A stretch of 6,056 nucleotides of DNA. Source: DATJYV01 sp035499415. Lineage in GTDB: Bacteria; Bacteroidota; Ignavibacteria; UBA10030. Below, piece by piece: positions 1 through 5,833 of this stretch. Under the pieces are notes generated by a model that saw nothing but the letters and a program-made list of their open reading frames with translations, did not search any database and was not told the origin of the DNA. Made by a program: the position numbers and the translations under genes. Where the stretch lies: positions 1 to 6,056 of the forward strand of contig DATJYV010000234.1 of NCBI GenBank assembly GCA_035499415.1, read 5' to 3'. Within the stretch, counting starts at the first letter, position 1; each line of letters opens with the position of its first letter.

Positions 1-1
1 G

Positions 2-169
2 CGGATTCCGTCCGGGCCCGCAGACCTTCAGAAGTACGACGAGCCGACGTTCCGCCGGCGCGGCATCGATATCCCGATCAACACGGTGACGCAAGCGTCG
101 CACGAAAAGGAGAAAACGGAGAAGCAGGAGCCCGAGAAACCTGCGTTTCTGCGCAAGATCATGGACTGA
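2..169 (+). CDS. ftsZ: Cell division protein FtsZ, C-terminal end (5'-truncated by window edge)
   Basis: Only the last 55 codons are present, so the GTPase core is outside the window. The visible tail begins R-I-P-S-G-P, continues through K-Y-D-E-P-T-F-R-R-R-G and a charged linker rich in Glu and Lys (H-E-K-E-K-T-E-K-Q-E-P), and ends E-K-P-A-F-L-R-K-I-M-D. FtsZ proteins typically end in a variable disordered linker and then a short conserved peptide of the form (D/E)-x-P-A-F-L-R-(K/R), which docks on membrane tethers and regulators such as FtsA. Both parts are seen here in the right order and at the extreme C-terminus. FtsZ is the tubulin-like GTPase that forms the cytoplasmic division ring. 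The neighbouring genes expected in a division cluster (ftsA, ftsQ, murC) would lie upstream and cannot be checked. The identification rests on the tail alone. A different protein ending in the same peptide is possible but less likely. Confidence 0.78.
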   Translation, partial: RIPSGPADLQKYDEPTFRRRGIDIPINTVTQASHEKEKTEKQEPEKPAFLRKIMD

Positions 170-191
170 GCACGTACGGCAGAACCCAGGT

Positions 192-240
192 AGAACTCCG
201 ATTTCTTCGTGGGACGTCAGACGATAGAAATCGGAGTTCT
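192..240. repeat. Perfect 15-bp inverted repeat after ftsZ
   Basis: The arm AGAACTCCGATTTCT at 192-206 is exactly reverse-complemented at 226-240, leaving a 19-base loop. Transcribed from ftsZ, which stops 22 bases upstream, it would fold into a strong 15-bp hairpin. No T-run follows (the next bases are TGCCGATGG), so it is not a canonical intrinsic terminator. It could protect the mRNA 3' end, assist termination, or be a protein-binding palindrome. The right arm is also part of a 25-bp periodic array. Confidence 0.8.
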
Positions 241-293
241 TGCCGATGGAATAAATCGGAGTTCTTGCTTAGCAAAGAATCCGCAGTTCCCTC
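228..293. repeat. Tandem 25-bp-period direct repeat, two exact 16-mers plus one degenerate copy
   Basis: AAATCGGAGTTCTTGC occurs exactly at 228-243 and again at 253-268, offset by 25 bases. At the next 25-base step (278-293) a degraded version is still recognisable, matching 11 of 16 positions including a shared A-G-T-T-C core. The remaining 9 bases of each unit differ. The first copy doubles as the right arm of the adjacent inverted repeat. The array is non-coding and lies between the ftsZ stop and the promoter of the next gene. Phased operator sites or an intergenic repeat family are both possible. Confidence 0.7.
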
Positions 294-310
294 GCACCAG
301 GACGCTCACG

Positions 311-333
311 CGGCCGGCCTCCAAAGCCGGCCG
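311..333. terminator. GC-rich hairpin, possible weak terminator of the ftsZ transcript
   Basis: CGGCCGGC at 311-318 pairs perfectly with GCCGGCCG at 326-333 around a 7-base loop (CTCCAAA). The bases that follow, TTCGTTCC, are only partly T-rich, so this is a stable hairpin with a poor U-tract. Its position between ftsZ and the next promoter suits a terminator, but the tract is too weak for a firm call. Confidence 0.35.
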
Positions 334-353
334 TTCGTTCCAACGCGTCGCCG

Positions 354-382
354 TTGTATCTCGTCCCCTCGTTTTCTACATT
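354..382 (+). promoter_or_regulatory. Candidate promoter for the DUF4159-DUF4175 operon
   Basis: TTGTAT at 354-359 and TACATT at 377-382 are separated by exactly 17 bases. The downstream element reads TACATTTC, which fits the Bacteroidota -7 pattern TAnnTTTG except at the last base. The match to the standard sigma70 -35 box is poor beyond TTG. Transcription would start about where the ATG at 390 lies, so the mRNA would be leaderless or nearly so. Placement and the parallel with the promoter at 4866 support it; the weak -35 lowers confidence. Confidence 0.45.
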
Positions 383-389
383 TCATCCC

Positions 390-1058
390 ATGAAGCGCTT
401 CATCGTGGTATTGCTGGCTCTTGCATCTTCTCTCGGCCCGGCGTTTTCCCAGGCCCGCATCGAAAGCCAGTTCCGCATCGCCCGTCTCAAGTACAACGGC
501 GGGGGCGATTGGTACAACGACCCGTCGTCCGAGATTAACCTCCTGACGTTTATCGGCGAGCACACGACGATCGACGTCGACCCGAAGTACGAATTTGTCG
601 ACCTGTCGAGTGACAAACTTTTCACGTATCCCCTCCTGTTCATGACCGGCCACGGGAATATTCACTTCTCAGATTATGAAGTGCACCGATTGCGCGACTA
701 TCTGCTGAACGGGGGCTTCTTATACGCGGACGATGATTACGGGATGGATTTGCCGTTCCGACGGGAGATAAAAAAAGTTTTTCCGGACCGGGAGCTCGTC
801 GAGCTTCCGTTCAGCTACGGCCTCTACCACTGCCATTTTGATTTCCCCCGGGGCGTCCCCAAGACGCACGAGCACAACGGGAAGCCGCCGCAGGGGTTCG
901 GCATATTCGAGAACGGCCGTCTGGTGGTGTTCTACACGTATGAGTCGAACCCGAGCGACGGCTGGGCGGACCCCGACGTTCACGGCGACCCCGAATCGAA
1001 ACGGCAGGAAGCGCTTCAGTTCGGAACAAACATTGTGGTCTGGGCGTTGACCCAATAA
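390..1058 (+). CDS. Secreted DUF4159-family protein
   Basis: The product is 222 residues. Residues 1-22 form a clear signal peptide: M-K-R, a hydrophobic stretch I-V-V-L-L-A-L-A, then a polar end with a likely cleavage site near A-F-S-Q-A. The mature part matches what I know of DUF4159: R-I-A-R-L-K-Y-N-G-G-G-D-W-Y at 29-42, a T-G-H-G-N turn at 86-90, N-G-G-F-L-Y-A-D-D-D-Y-G at 107-118, Y-H-C-H-F-D-F-P at 146-153, K-P-P-Q-G-F-G-I at 165-172 and R-L-V-V-F-Y at 177-182. The family has a glutamine-amidotransferase-like fold with no established enzymatic activity; some bacteria carry it as the C-terminal domain of a larger membrane protein, whereas here it stands alone. The ATG at 390 is preferred over an in-frame TTG at 354 because it gives the signal peptide directly and the TTG overlaps the candidate promoter. 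There is no Shine-Dalgarno sequence. It is followed after 9 bases by the DUF4175-type gene, which suggests a joint role in the envelope. Export is well supported; function is unknown. Confidence 0.88.
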   Translation: MKRFIVVLLALASSLGPAFSQARIESQFRIARLKYNGGGDWYNDPSSEINLLTFIGEHTTIDVDPKYEFVDLSSDKLFTYPLLFMTGHGNIHFSDYEVHRLRDYLLNGGFLYADDDYGMDLPFRREIKKVFPDRELVELPFSYGLYHCHFDFPRGVPKTHEHNGKPPQGFGIFENGRLVVFYTYESNPSDGWADPDVHGDPESKRQEALQFGTNIVVWALTQ

Positions 1059-1067
1059 GTCCCGGCG

Positions 1068-4000
1068 ATGACCCCGTCCTCCGATATCCTGCAGGAACTT
1101 CGGATCCGTCTCGACGTCGTGCGCCGAAGGATCCTCGGCGTTGAAATTCTCTCTCACGCGTTTTTCTGCGCGTCGGCCGTTCTTGCATGCGTGTTCGGAC
1201 TCGTTCTTATTGATGCAGTCGCTCATCTCGACCGGATCGGCAGGACCGCCGGTGTCCTGGTATCAATCTCCGGCTCCGCCGCGCTCATCGTTCTCTTCAT
1301 CCTCATCCCCATCCTGAAACTTACCGGGTTCCTTCGCCGCGAAAGCGATGAAAAAATCGCCTCCGCTGTGGGCACCTTCTTTCCAAACGTCCAGGACCGG
1401 ATTCTGAACGCGCTCCAGATCGACACAGAAGCCAGACGCAGCCGCGCCTACTTTTCCGCCGACCTCATCCACGCATCTCTCTCCGACCTGTGGCGGGACG
1501 TGCAGGATCTCGACTTCGTCCGCACGGTCGACCGTTCGCCCGTGCGGAAGGAACGCCTGCGATTCTTCGCCATCCTCGGCTTTGCTGTTCTCTTTGCGCT
1601 CCTCTTCCCCGGATCGATCACTTCATCCGCCCATCGCCTCCTCCATTTCCGTACAGAGTTCGTTGTGCCCGCGCAATATTCATTCGACGTCCATCCGGGA
1701 AATGTCGAAGTCGCCAAGGGCTCGGCCGTGGAAATTTCCGTCCGTGTCCGCGCGATTGACGGAGCTCCGGTGAGCGACCGGGAACTCCACCTGCTCCACC
1801 GCCCCGAGGGTCAGGATGCGTACGACGACCTCGTCCTTCGCGCCGATTCGTCGAAGGAATACCGGGCCTCGCTCCAGAGCGTCCGGAGTTCGACCGATTA
1901 CTTTATCCGGCTGGAAGATGTCGGCAGTCCGCACTTCCGGTTGTCGGTTTTCGACCGCCCGGTGATCCGGTCGCTTCGCGTCCGGCTGGAATATCCCTCC
2001 TACACACATCTGCCGCCGGTCGAGCAGGACGAGTTCGTCGGAGATATCTCCGCCCTTCCGGGCACTCGCGTGATCATTCAGGGGCGTTCGAGCAAGACGC
2101 TGCGCGGTGGGAAGGTCGATTTCCGCGGAGGCAAATCACTGGCGCTTGCTGTCGAGGGCGAAGCGTTTCGCGCCGCCTGGACGATGACAAAGGATGACGA
2201 GTACGGCATCAGCGTGACGGATGAGGAGAACCTTCAGAACGTCGACCCGGTCAATTACCGGATGAAGATTATTCCGGACGACAATCCCAGCGTCGCAATC
2301 GTCGAGCCGGGACGCAACCTCGACCTCGCGAGCAATCAGTCGGTCAACCTTTTGATGGAGGCGAAAGACGACTTCGGCTTCACAAGCATGCGGATCGGGT
2401 ATCGTCTCTCCAAATCGCGCTACGAGCAGCCGGCGTCGGAATATTCGTTCCTTCCCGTGGACATCGCCAGGGCCACGGGGACGGAGATTGAAGTTCCGTT
2501 CGCCTGGGACCTGCAATCGCTCAAACTGGTGCCCGAGGACGAGCTGGAGTATTTTGCGGAGGTATTCGATAACGATGTGGTGTCCGGCCCAAAAAGCGCC
2601 CGGAGCGCCTTGTTTCTTATCCGCTTGCCGTCGCTCGACGAGGTCTTCTCCGAAGTCGACAAGGGGCACGAGGAATCGGTCGGAGAATTGAAGGAGACGC
2701 TCGAAGAGACGAAGAAGCTGAAGGAGGAGCTCGAATCGATCGACCGCGACCTGAAGAACAACAAAGACGTCGATTGGCAGCAGCAAAAGCGGGTGGAGGA
2801 GATGGGGAAAAAGTACGGCGAGGTGGAGAAGAAACTAAAAGACGTGCAGTCGAAAGTCGACCGCCTCACGGAGCAGATGCAGAACCAGAACGTGCTGTCG
2901 AAGGAAACGCTCGACAAATATCTTGAGCTGCAGAACCTGATGGAGCAAATGAATTCGACCGAGCTGGGCGAAGCGTTGAAGAAGATGCAGCAGGCGATGC
3001 AGACCGTGAGCAAAGAGCAACTTCAGCGGGCGCTCCAGTCGATGCAATTTTCCGAGGAGCGATTCCGTCAGAGCATCGAGCGGACGCTGAACCTTCTGAA
3101 GCGGATTCAAATCGAGCAGAAGCTCGACGAGGTCAAGAAGCGGGCGGAGGAGCTTGCCGAGGAACAAAAAGAGCTCGCCAGTGAAACGCCCGAGCAGGGC
3201 AAATCGCCCGGGAATCAGGAGTCGCTTGCCAAACGCCAGGAAGACCTCGCGGGCAAGGAAGGGTCGATGGAGCAAAGTTCCGAGAAGCTCCAGAAGCGCA
3301 TGGAGGAGTTCTTCACGGAGATGCCGGCGGATAAATTGGGTCAGGTGAATCAAAAGCTTCGCGATCAGGCGCCGGGAGAGAAGATGCGGAACGCCTCGAA
3401 GCAGATCCGGGAGGGACAGTCGTCCGAAGCGCAGCGCATGCAGCAAGAGGCCCTCGAGCAGGTTCAGGATTTCGGAAAGGAGGTCGATTCGCTCCAGCAG
3501 GAAATGATGCAGCGGCAGAGCCAGCATGTAATGAACGAACTGAGAAAAAGTATCCGTGACCTTCTTGAACTCTCGGAGCGTGAAAAAGGGCTGAAGCAGC
3601 AGTCGCAAAACGCGCCGCCGAATTCGCCCCAGTTGCGGCAAAACGCGGAACAACAGCTGCAGGAGATGCAGGATCTTGGGAACGTCGTGACACGACTGAG
3701 CGAACTCGGCCAGCGGTCGTTCGCGATAACGCCGGAGATGGGAAAGGCGGTCGGCGAGGCACTGGCACGGATGAACAACGCGATGCGGAATCTTGACACG
3801 CGCAGCGGGGGTAACGCGTCATTGGAGCAGGCGGCGGCGATGGCGGCGCTGAATCAATCCGCAGTCGAAGTGGACAGGTCGCTTCAATCCATGATGCAGG
3901 GGGGACAAGGGGGTGCGGGCGGCGGGCTCCTGGGCCAGCTTCAGGCAATGGCCGGGAAACAGCGGTCGATCAACATGGAGACGATGTCGATGCAGGGCGC

Positions 4001-4457
4001 GGCAGAGGCGGCCCGACTTGCGCAAGAGCAGGAAGCCGTGCGAAAGTCGCTGGAGCAACTGAACAGCGAGGCGCAGGAAAGCGGGGAGCAGAAAAGAGTG
4101 ATGGGCGACCTGGAAAAAATTTCGGACGAGATGAAGGAGGTTGTCCGGAACCTCGAACAGGATAACGTCAACCCCGAAACGATTCAGAAGCAGGAGCGAA
4201 TTCTCTCGCGGCTTCTCGACGCGTCGAAATCGCAGAGAGAGCGGGATTACGAAAACAAGCGCAAATCCGAAAGCGGAACCCAGATCGCCGGCAAGAGCCC
4301 CAAGGAGCTCGACGCGAACGCGCTTAATGCGAAGGACCGGTTGCAGGAGGACCTGCTGAAGGCGCTGGAGCAGAAGTACTCGCGGGATTATCAGGAATTA
4401 ATTCGGAGATACTTCGAAGAATTGGAAAAGATGGGACAATCTGAAATCCAGAGATAG
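1068..4457 (+). CDS. DUF4175-type membrane protein with long periplasmic coiled coil
   Basis: The product is 1129 residues, a usual size for this family. Hydrophobic helices lie at about 27-51, 60-86 and 163-182. Arg/Lys clusters before the first helix and in the 87-162 loop place those parts in the cytoplasm, so everything after 183 should be periplasmic. Residues about 195-520 are beta-rich and look like several sandwich domains (for example V-E-V-A-K-G-S-A-V-E-I and I-I-P-D-D-N-P-S-V). From about 525 to the end the chain is Glu/Gln/Lys/Met-rich with heptad character, interrupted by Pro/Gly breaks near 706-716, 753, 769, 848-852 and 889 and by a Gly-rich stretch (G-G-Q-G-G-A-G-G-G) near 944. 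The end carries R-E-R-D-Y-E-N-K-R-K at 1057-1066 and a C-terminal Y-S-R-D-Y-Q-E-L-I-R-R-Y-F-E-E-L helix at 1104-1119, features I associate with DUF4175. No catalytic motif is visible; a structural or scaffolding envelope role is inferred. It is co-transcribed with the upstream DUF4159 gene. The ATG at 1068 lacks a Shine-Dalgarno sequence, so coupling to the preceding stop 9 bases away is likely. Confidence 0.87.
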   Translation: MTPSSDILQELRIRLDVVRRRILGVEILSHAFFCASAVLACVFGLVLIDAVAHLDRIGRTAGVLVSISGSAALIVLFILIPILKLTGFLRRESDEKIASAVGTFFPNVQDRILNALQIDTEARRSRAYFSADLIHASLSDLWRDVQDLDFVRTVDRSPVRKERLRFFAILGFAVLFALLFPGSITSSAHRLLHFRTEFVVPAQYSFDVHPGNVEVAKGSAVEISVRVRAIDGAPVSDRELHLLHRPEGQDAYDDLVLRADSSKEYRASLQSVRSSTDYFIRLEDVGSPHFRLSVFDRPVIRSLRVRLEYPSYTHLPPVEQDEFVGDISALPGTRVIIQGRSSKTLRGGKVDFRGGKSLALAVEGEAFRAAWTMTKDDEYGISVTDEENLQNVDPVNYRMKIIPDDNPSVAIVEPGRNLDLASNQSVNLLMEAKDDFGFTSMRIGYRLSKSRYEQPASEYSFLPVDIARATGTEIEVPFAWDLQSLKLVPEDELEYFAEVFDNDVVSGPKSARSALFLIRLPSLDEVFSEVDKGHEESVGELKETLEETKKLKEELESIDRDLKNNKDVDWQQQKRVEEMGKKYGEVEKKLKDVQSKVDRLTEQMQNQNVLSKETLDKYLELQNLMEQMNSTELGEALKKMQQAMQTVSKEQLQRALQSMQFSEERFRQSIERTLNLLKRIQIEQKLDEVKKRAEELAEEQKELASETPEQGKSPGNQESLAKRQEDLAGKEGSMEQSSEKLQKRMEEFFTEMPADKLGQVNQKLRDQAPGEKMRNASKQIREGQSSEAQRMQQEALEQVQDFGKEVDSLQQEMMQRQSQHVMNELRKSIRDLLELSEREKGLKQQSQNAPPNSPQLRQNAEQQLQEMQDLGNVVTRLSELGQRSFAITPEMGKAVGEALARMNNAMRNLDTRSGGNASLEQAAAMAALNQSAVEVDRSLQSMMQGGQGGAGGGLLGQLQAMAGKQRSINMETMSMQGAAEAARLAQEQEAVRKSLEQLNSEAQESGEQKRVMGDLEKISDEMKEVVRNLEQDNVNPETIQKQERILSRLLDASKSQRERDYENKRKSESGTQIAGKSPKELDANALNAKDRLQEDLLKALEQKYSRDYQELIRRYFEELEKMGQSEIQR

Positions 4458-4475
4458 CTTTTTCCTCTCAGCGAA

Positions 4476-4520
4476 GCAGACCGGCGGTAACACGCGTTTT
4501 TTACTTTCCGGTCGCTTTTC
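4476..4520 (+). terminator. Weak candidate terminator of the DUF4159-DUF4175 operon
   Basis: GACCGG at 4479-4484 pairs with CCGGTC at 4508-4513. A GC pair can extend the stem below a bulged A (4476-4477 with 4514-4515), and TTTTC follows immediately. The loop of 23 bases is unusually long and itself contains a T6 run at 4497-4502. Position, 19 bases after the stop codon, is right for a terminator, but the stem is short. Confidence 0.3.
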
Positions 4521-4766
4521 GATCGACGCCAACCCGGCTCAGCCATTCCTTCCTTACCTCTGCATTAACCATCCGAGAGAGCTTTGTGTAAACGCAATCT
4601 TAAACGCCCACACGCAGAGGGCAATGCGTGACTCAAAATAGATCCGGTACTCCTCATACTGCGGGAGTCCCAGCTGAAACCGTAGACCGATTTCTTGTAT
4701 ACAATTTACCGAACGCCTGACGCTCCCCCGAGAGGATTCGCCGGATCGCCGCTTCATCGGGTTCGG

Positions 4767-4778
4767 GATTCATGAATC
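4767..4778. repeat. 12-bp perfect palindrome, possible operator
   Basis: GATTCATGAATC is self-complementary over all 12 bases and does not extend further. It lies about 100 bases upstream of the -35 element of the next gene. It may be a dimeric regulator site, but a single palindrome of this size can arise by chance, and no second copy is visible nearby. Confidence 0.25.
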
Positions 4779-4865
4779 GGTAGGTTTATAGTCGTTGATG
4801 TCCTTGTCCGCTCGTCGCCTCTCATACCGGAAAGATGCAGAACGGTGGCAAAAGTTGCTGTCGCT

Positions 4866-4894
4866 TTGACGCAGGGCTTGATTTGACGTATATT
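4866..4894 (+). promoter_or_regulatory. Sigma70-like promoter of the exported hydrolase gene
   Basis: TTGACG at 4866-4871 and TATATT at 4889-4894 are 17 bases apart; each hexamer matches the standard consensus at five of six positions. The downstream element also reads TATATTTT, close to the Bacteroidota TAnnTTTG form. Expected initiation 6-8 bases past the -10 falls at about 4900-4902, on the ATG at 4901, so the transcript would be leaderless. A second TTTGACG (4882-4888) repeats the one at 4865-4871 with a 17-base offset and abuts the -10. Confidence 0.65.
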
Positions 4895-4900
4895 TTCCTC

Positions 4901-5833
4901 ATGAACTATCGGATTATCGCCGGTATCGCGGTTTTGGCCATGCATTGTTCTGGCCCATCGCAAACCCGCCCCGATTCCCTGCATCCCGCCGCTCAAAACC
5001 CATCCCCGATGGTCGAGAGCACGCGTGAACACCGCCGCATTCAGGATGAGCACTTGGCGGGACTGCGTTTCACGATTCCATCGCTCCTGCCGAAACCTGT
5101 TGAGGTTTTCGTTCCCCAAAAATATCAGCCATCAGATTCTTTCTGCCTCCTCATCCATTTTCTCGGCCCCGCTTACATCGTCGAGAACGCGTCCCAAGAA
5201 TTCCCCGCACCCATCGTTGCAGCAACAATCAGTCTCGGAGCCGGTTCGAGCATATTTGACCGACCGTTTCGCGACACATCGTTGTTTGCCGTTCTGGTTG
5301 ACTCGATTCAACAACGCTGCCGGGAACAACTCGGCCATCCATGCGTTTTTCAAAGGATCTATCTGAGCGGCTTTAGCGCGGGGTACGGAGCCATACGAAG
5401 GATCATTTCGACTCCGGAAAATTACCGTCGGGTCGATGGGATATTGCTCCTCGACGGAATTCATGCGAGCTACGTTCCTGAAGGCAGAGCTCTCGCGGAT
5501 GGCGGGACCATCGATTCAACTCACATTCACGCGTTCCTTGATTTCGCGGCGGAAGCGGCTAAACCCGATTCAAAAAAGCAATTCTTGATCACCCATTCCG
5601 AAATATTTCCAGGTACATTCGTCAGCACAACGGAAGCGACCGACGCGATCCTTCGGACGCTCGGCATGCGTAGAAAAGCAGTCCTGATGTGGGGCCCTCT
5701 CGGAATGCAGCAGACGAGCGAGGCGGGCTCCGGCCGATTCCTGGTCCTTGGCTTTGCAGGAAATTCCGCGCAGGATCACGTGGACCATTTGCATGCATTG
5801 GGAGAGTTTCTAAGGAAAATGGAAAAGCTGTAA
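4901..5833 (+). CDS. Exported alpha/beta hydrolase of unassigned family
   Basis: The product is 310 residues. It opens with a short hydrophobic signal (I-I-A-G-I-A-V-L-A-M) followed by Cys16. The context L-A-M-H-C is a poor lipobox, because His at -1 is unusual, so it is either a non-canonical lipoprotein or a simple secreted or anchored protein. A Pro-rich linker (about 24-37) leads to a domain with alpha/beta-hydrolase features: strand plus I-H-F-L-G at 85-89 where the oxyanion-hole segment usually lies, the nucleophile elbow L-S-G-F-S-A-G-Y-G with Ser159, a strand ending in L-L-L-D-G with Asp185, and a C-terminal D-H-V-D-H-L-H at 292-298 holding the likely catalytic His (293 or 296). The acid is ambiguous: Asp185, or Glu234 in T-H-S-E-I. 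This predicts a serine esterase or peptidase-like enzyme outside the cytoplasm; the substrate is unknown. The ATG at 4901 is chosen over one at 4835 because the latter overlaps the promoter and spoils the signal peptide. No Shine-Dalgarno sequence precedes it. Confidence 0.8.
   Translation: MNYRIIAGIAVLAMHCSGPSQTRPDSLHPAAQNPSPMVESTREHRRIQDEHLAGLRFTIPSLLPKPVEVFVPQKYQPSDSFCLLIHFLGPAYIVENASQEFPAPIVAATISLGAGSSIFDRPFRDTSLFAVLVDSIQQRCREQLGHPCVFQRIYLSGFSAGYGAIRRIISTPENYRRVDGILLLDGIHASYVPEGRALADGGTIDSTHIHAFLDFAAEAAKPDSKKQFLITHSEIFPGTFVSTTEATDAILRTLGMRRKAVLMWGPLGMQQTSEAGSGRFLVLGFAGNSAQDHVDHLHALGEFLRKMEKL

Larger units (their letters stand above)
4458..4900. other. Intergenic stretch without a convincing gene
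   Basis: This 443-base spacer looks less strictly GC-biased than the genes around it. It contains a weak terminator candidate just after the upstream stop, two copies of TAAACGC 12 bases apart (4589-4595 and 4601-4607), a 12-bp palindrome at 4767-4778 and the promoter of the next gene. Short open frames on the minus strand (for example one of 67 codons ending at 4554) lack a ribosome-binding site and resemble no family I know, so I do not call them. No tRNA cloverleaf could be drawn. Confidence 0.6.

Noticed and set aside
354..389. TTG at 354 as an upstream start for the DUF4159 protein
   Set aside because: It coincides with the candidate -35 element and would put 12 extra residues in front of an otherwise standard signal peptide.
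2420..3653. Long minus-strand open frames (up to 272 codons) opposite the coiled-coil half of the DUF4175 gene
   Set aside because: Their Leu/Ser/Arg-rich translations are what the complement of Glu/Gln/Lys codons produces. They overlap a well-supported gene and show no independent domain.
4554..4757. Minus-strand 67-codon frame in the spacer
   Set aside because: No ribosome-binding site, no promoter, and no recognisable family; the length is expected by chance.
4754..4850. Possible tRNA or tRNA remnant, suggested by a minus-strand translation containing R-G-D-E-R-T-R-T-S, a string seen when tRNA genes are mistranslated
   Set aside because: I could not find a paired acceptor stem, a proper T-arm with a TTC loop, or an anticodon arm on either strand.
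4835..4900. ATG at 4835 as the start of the hydrolase
   Set aside because: The 22 added residues are Cys-rich and polar, bury the signal peptide, and lie across the strong promoter.
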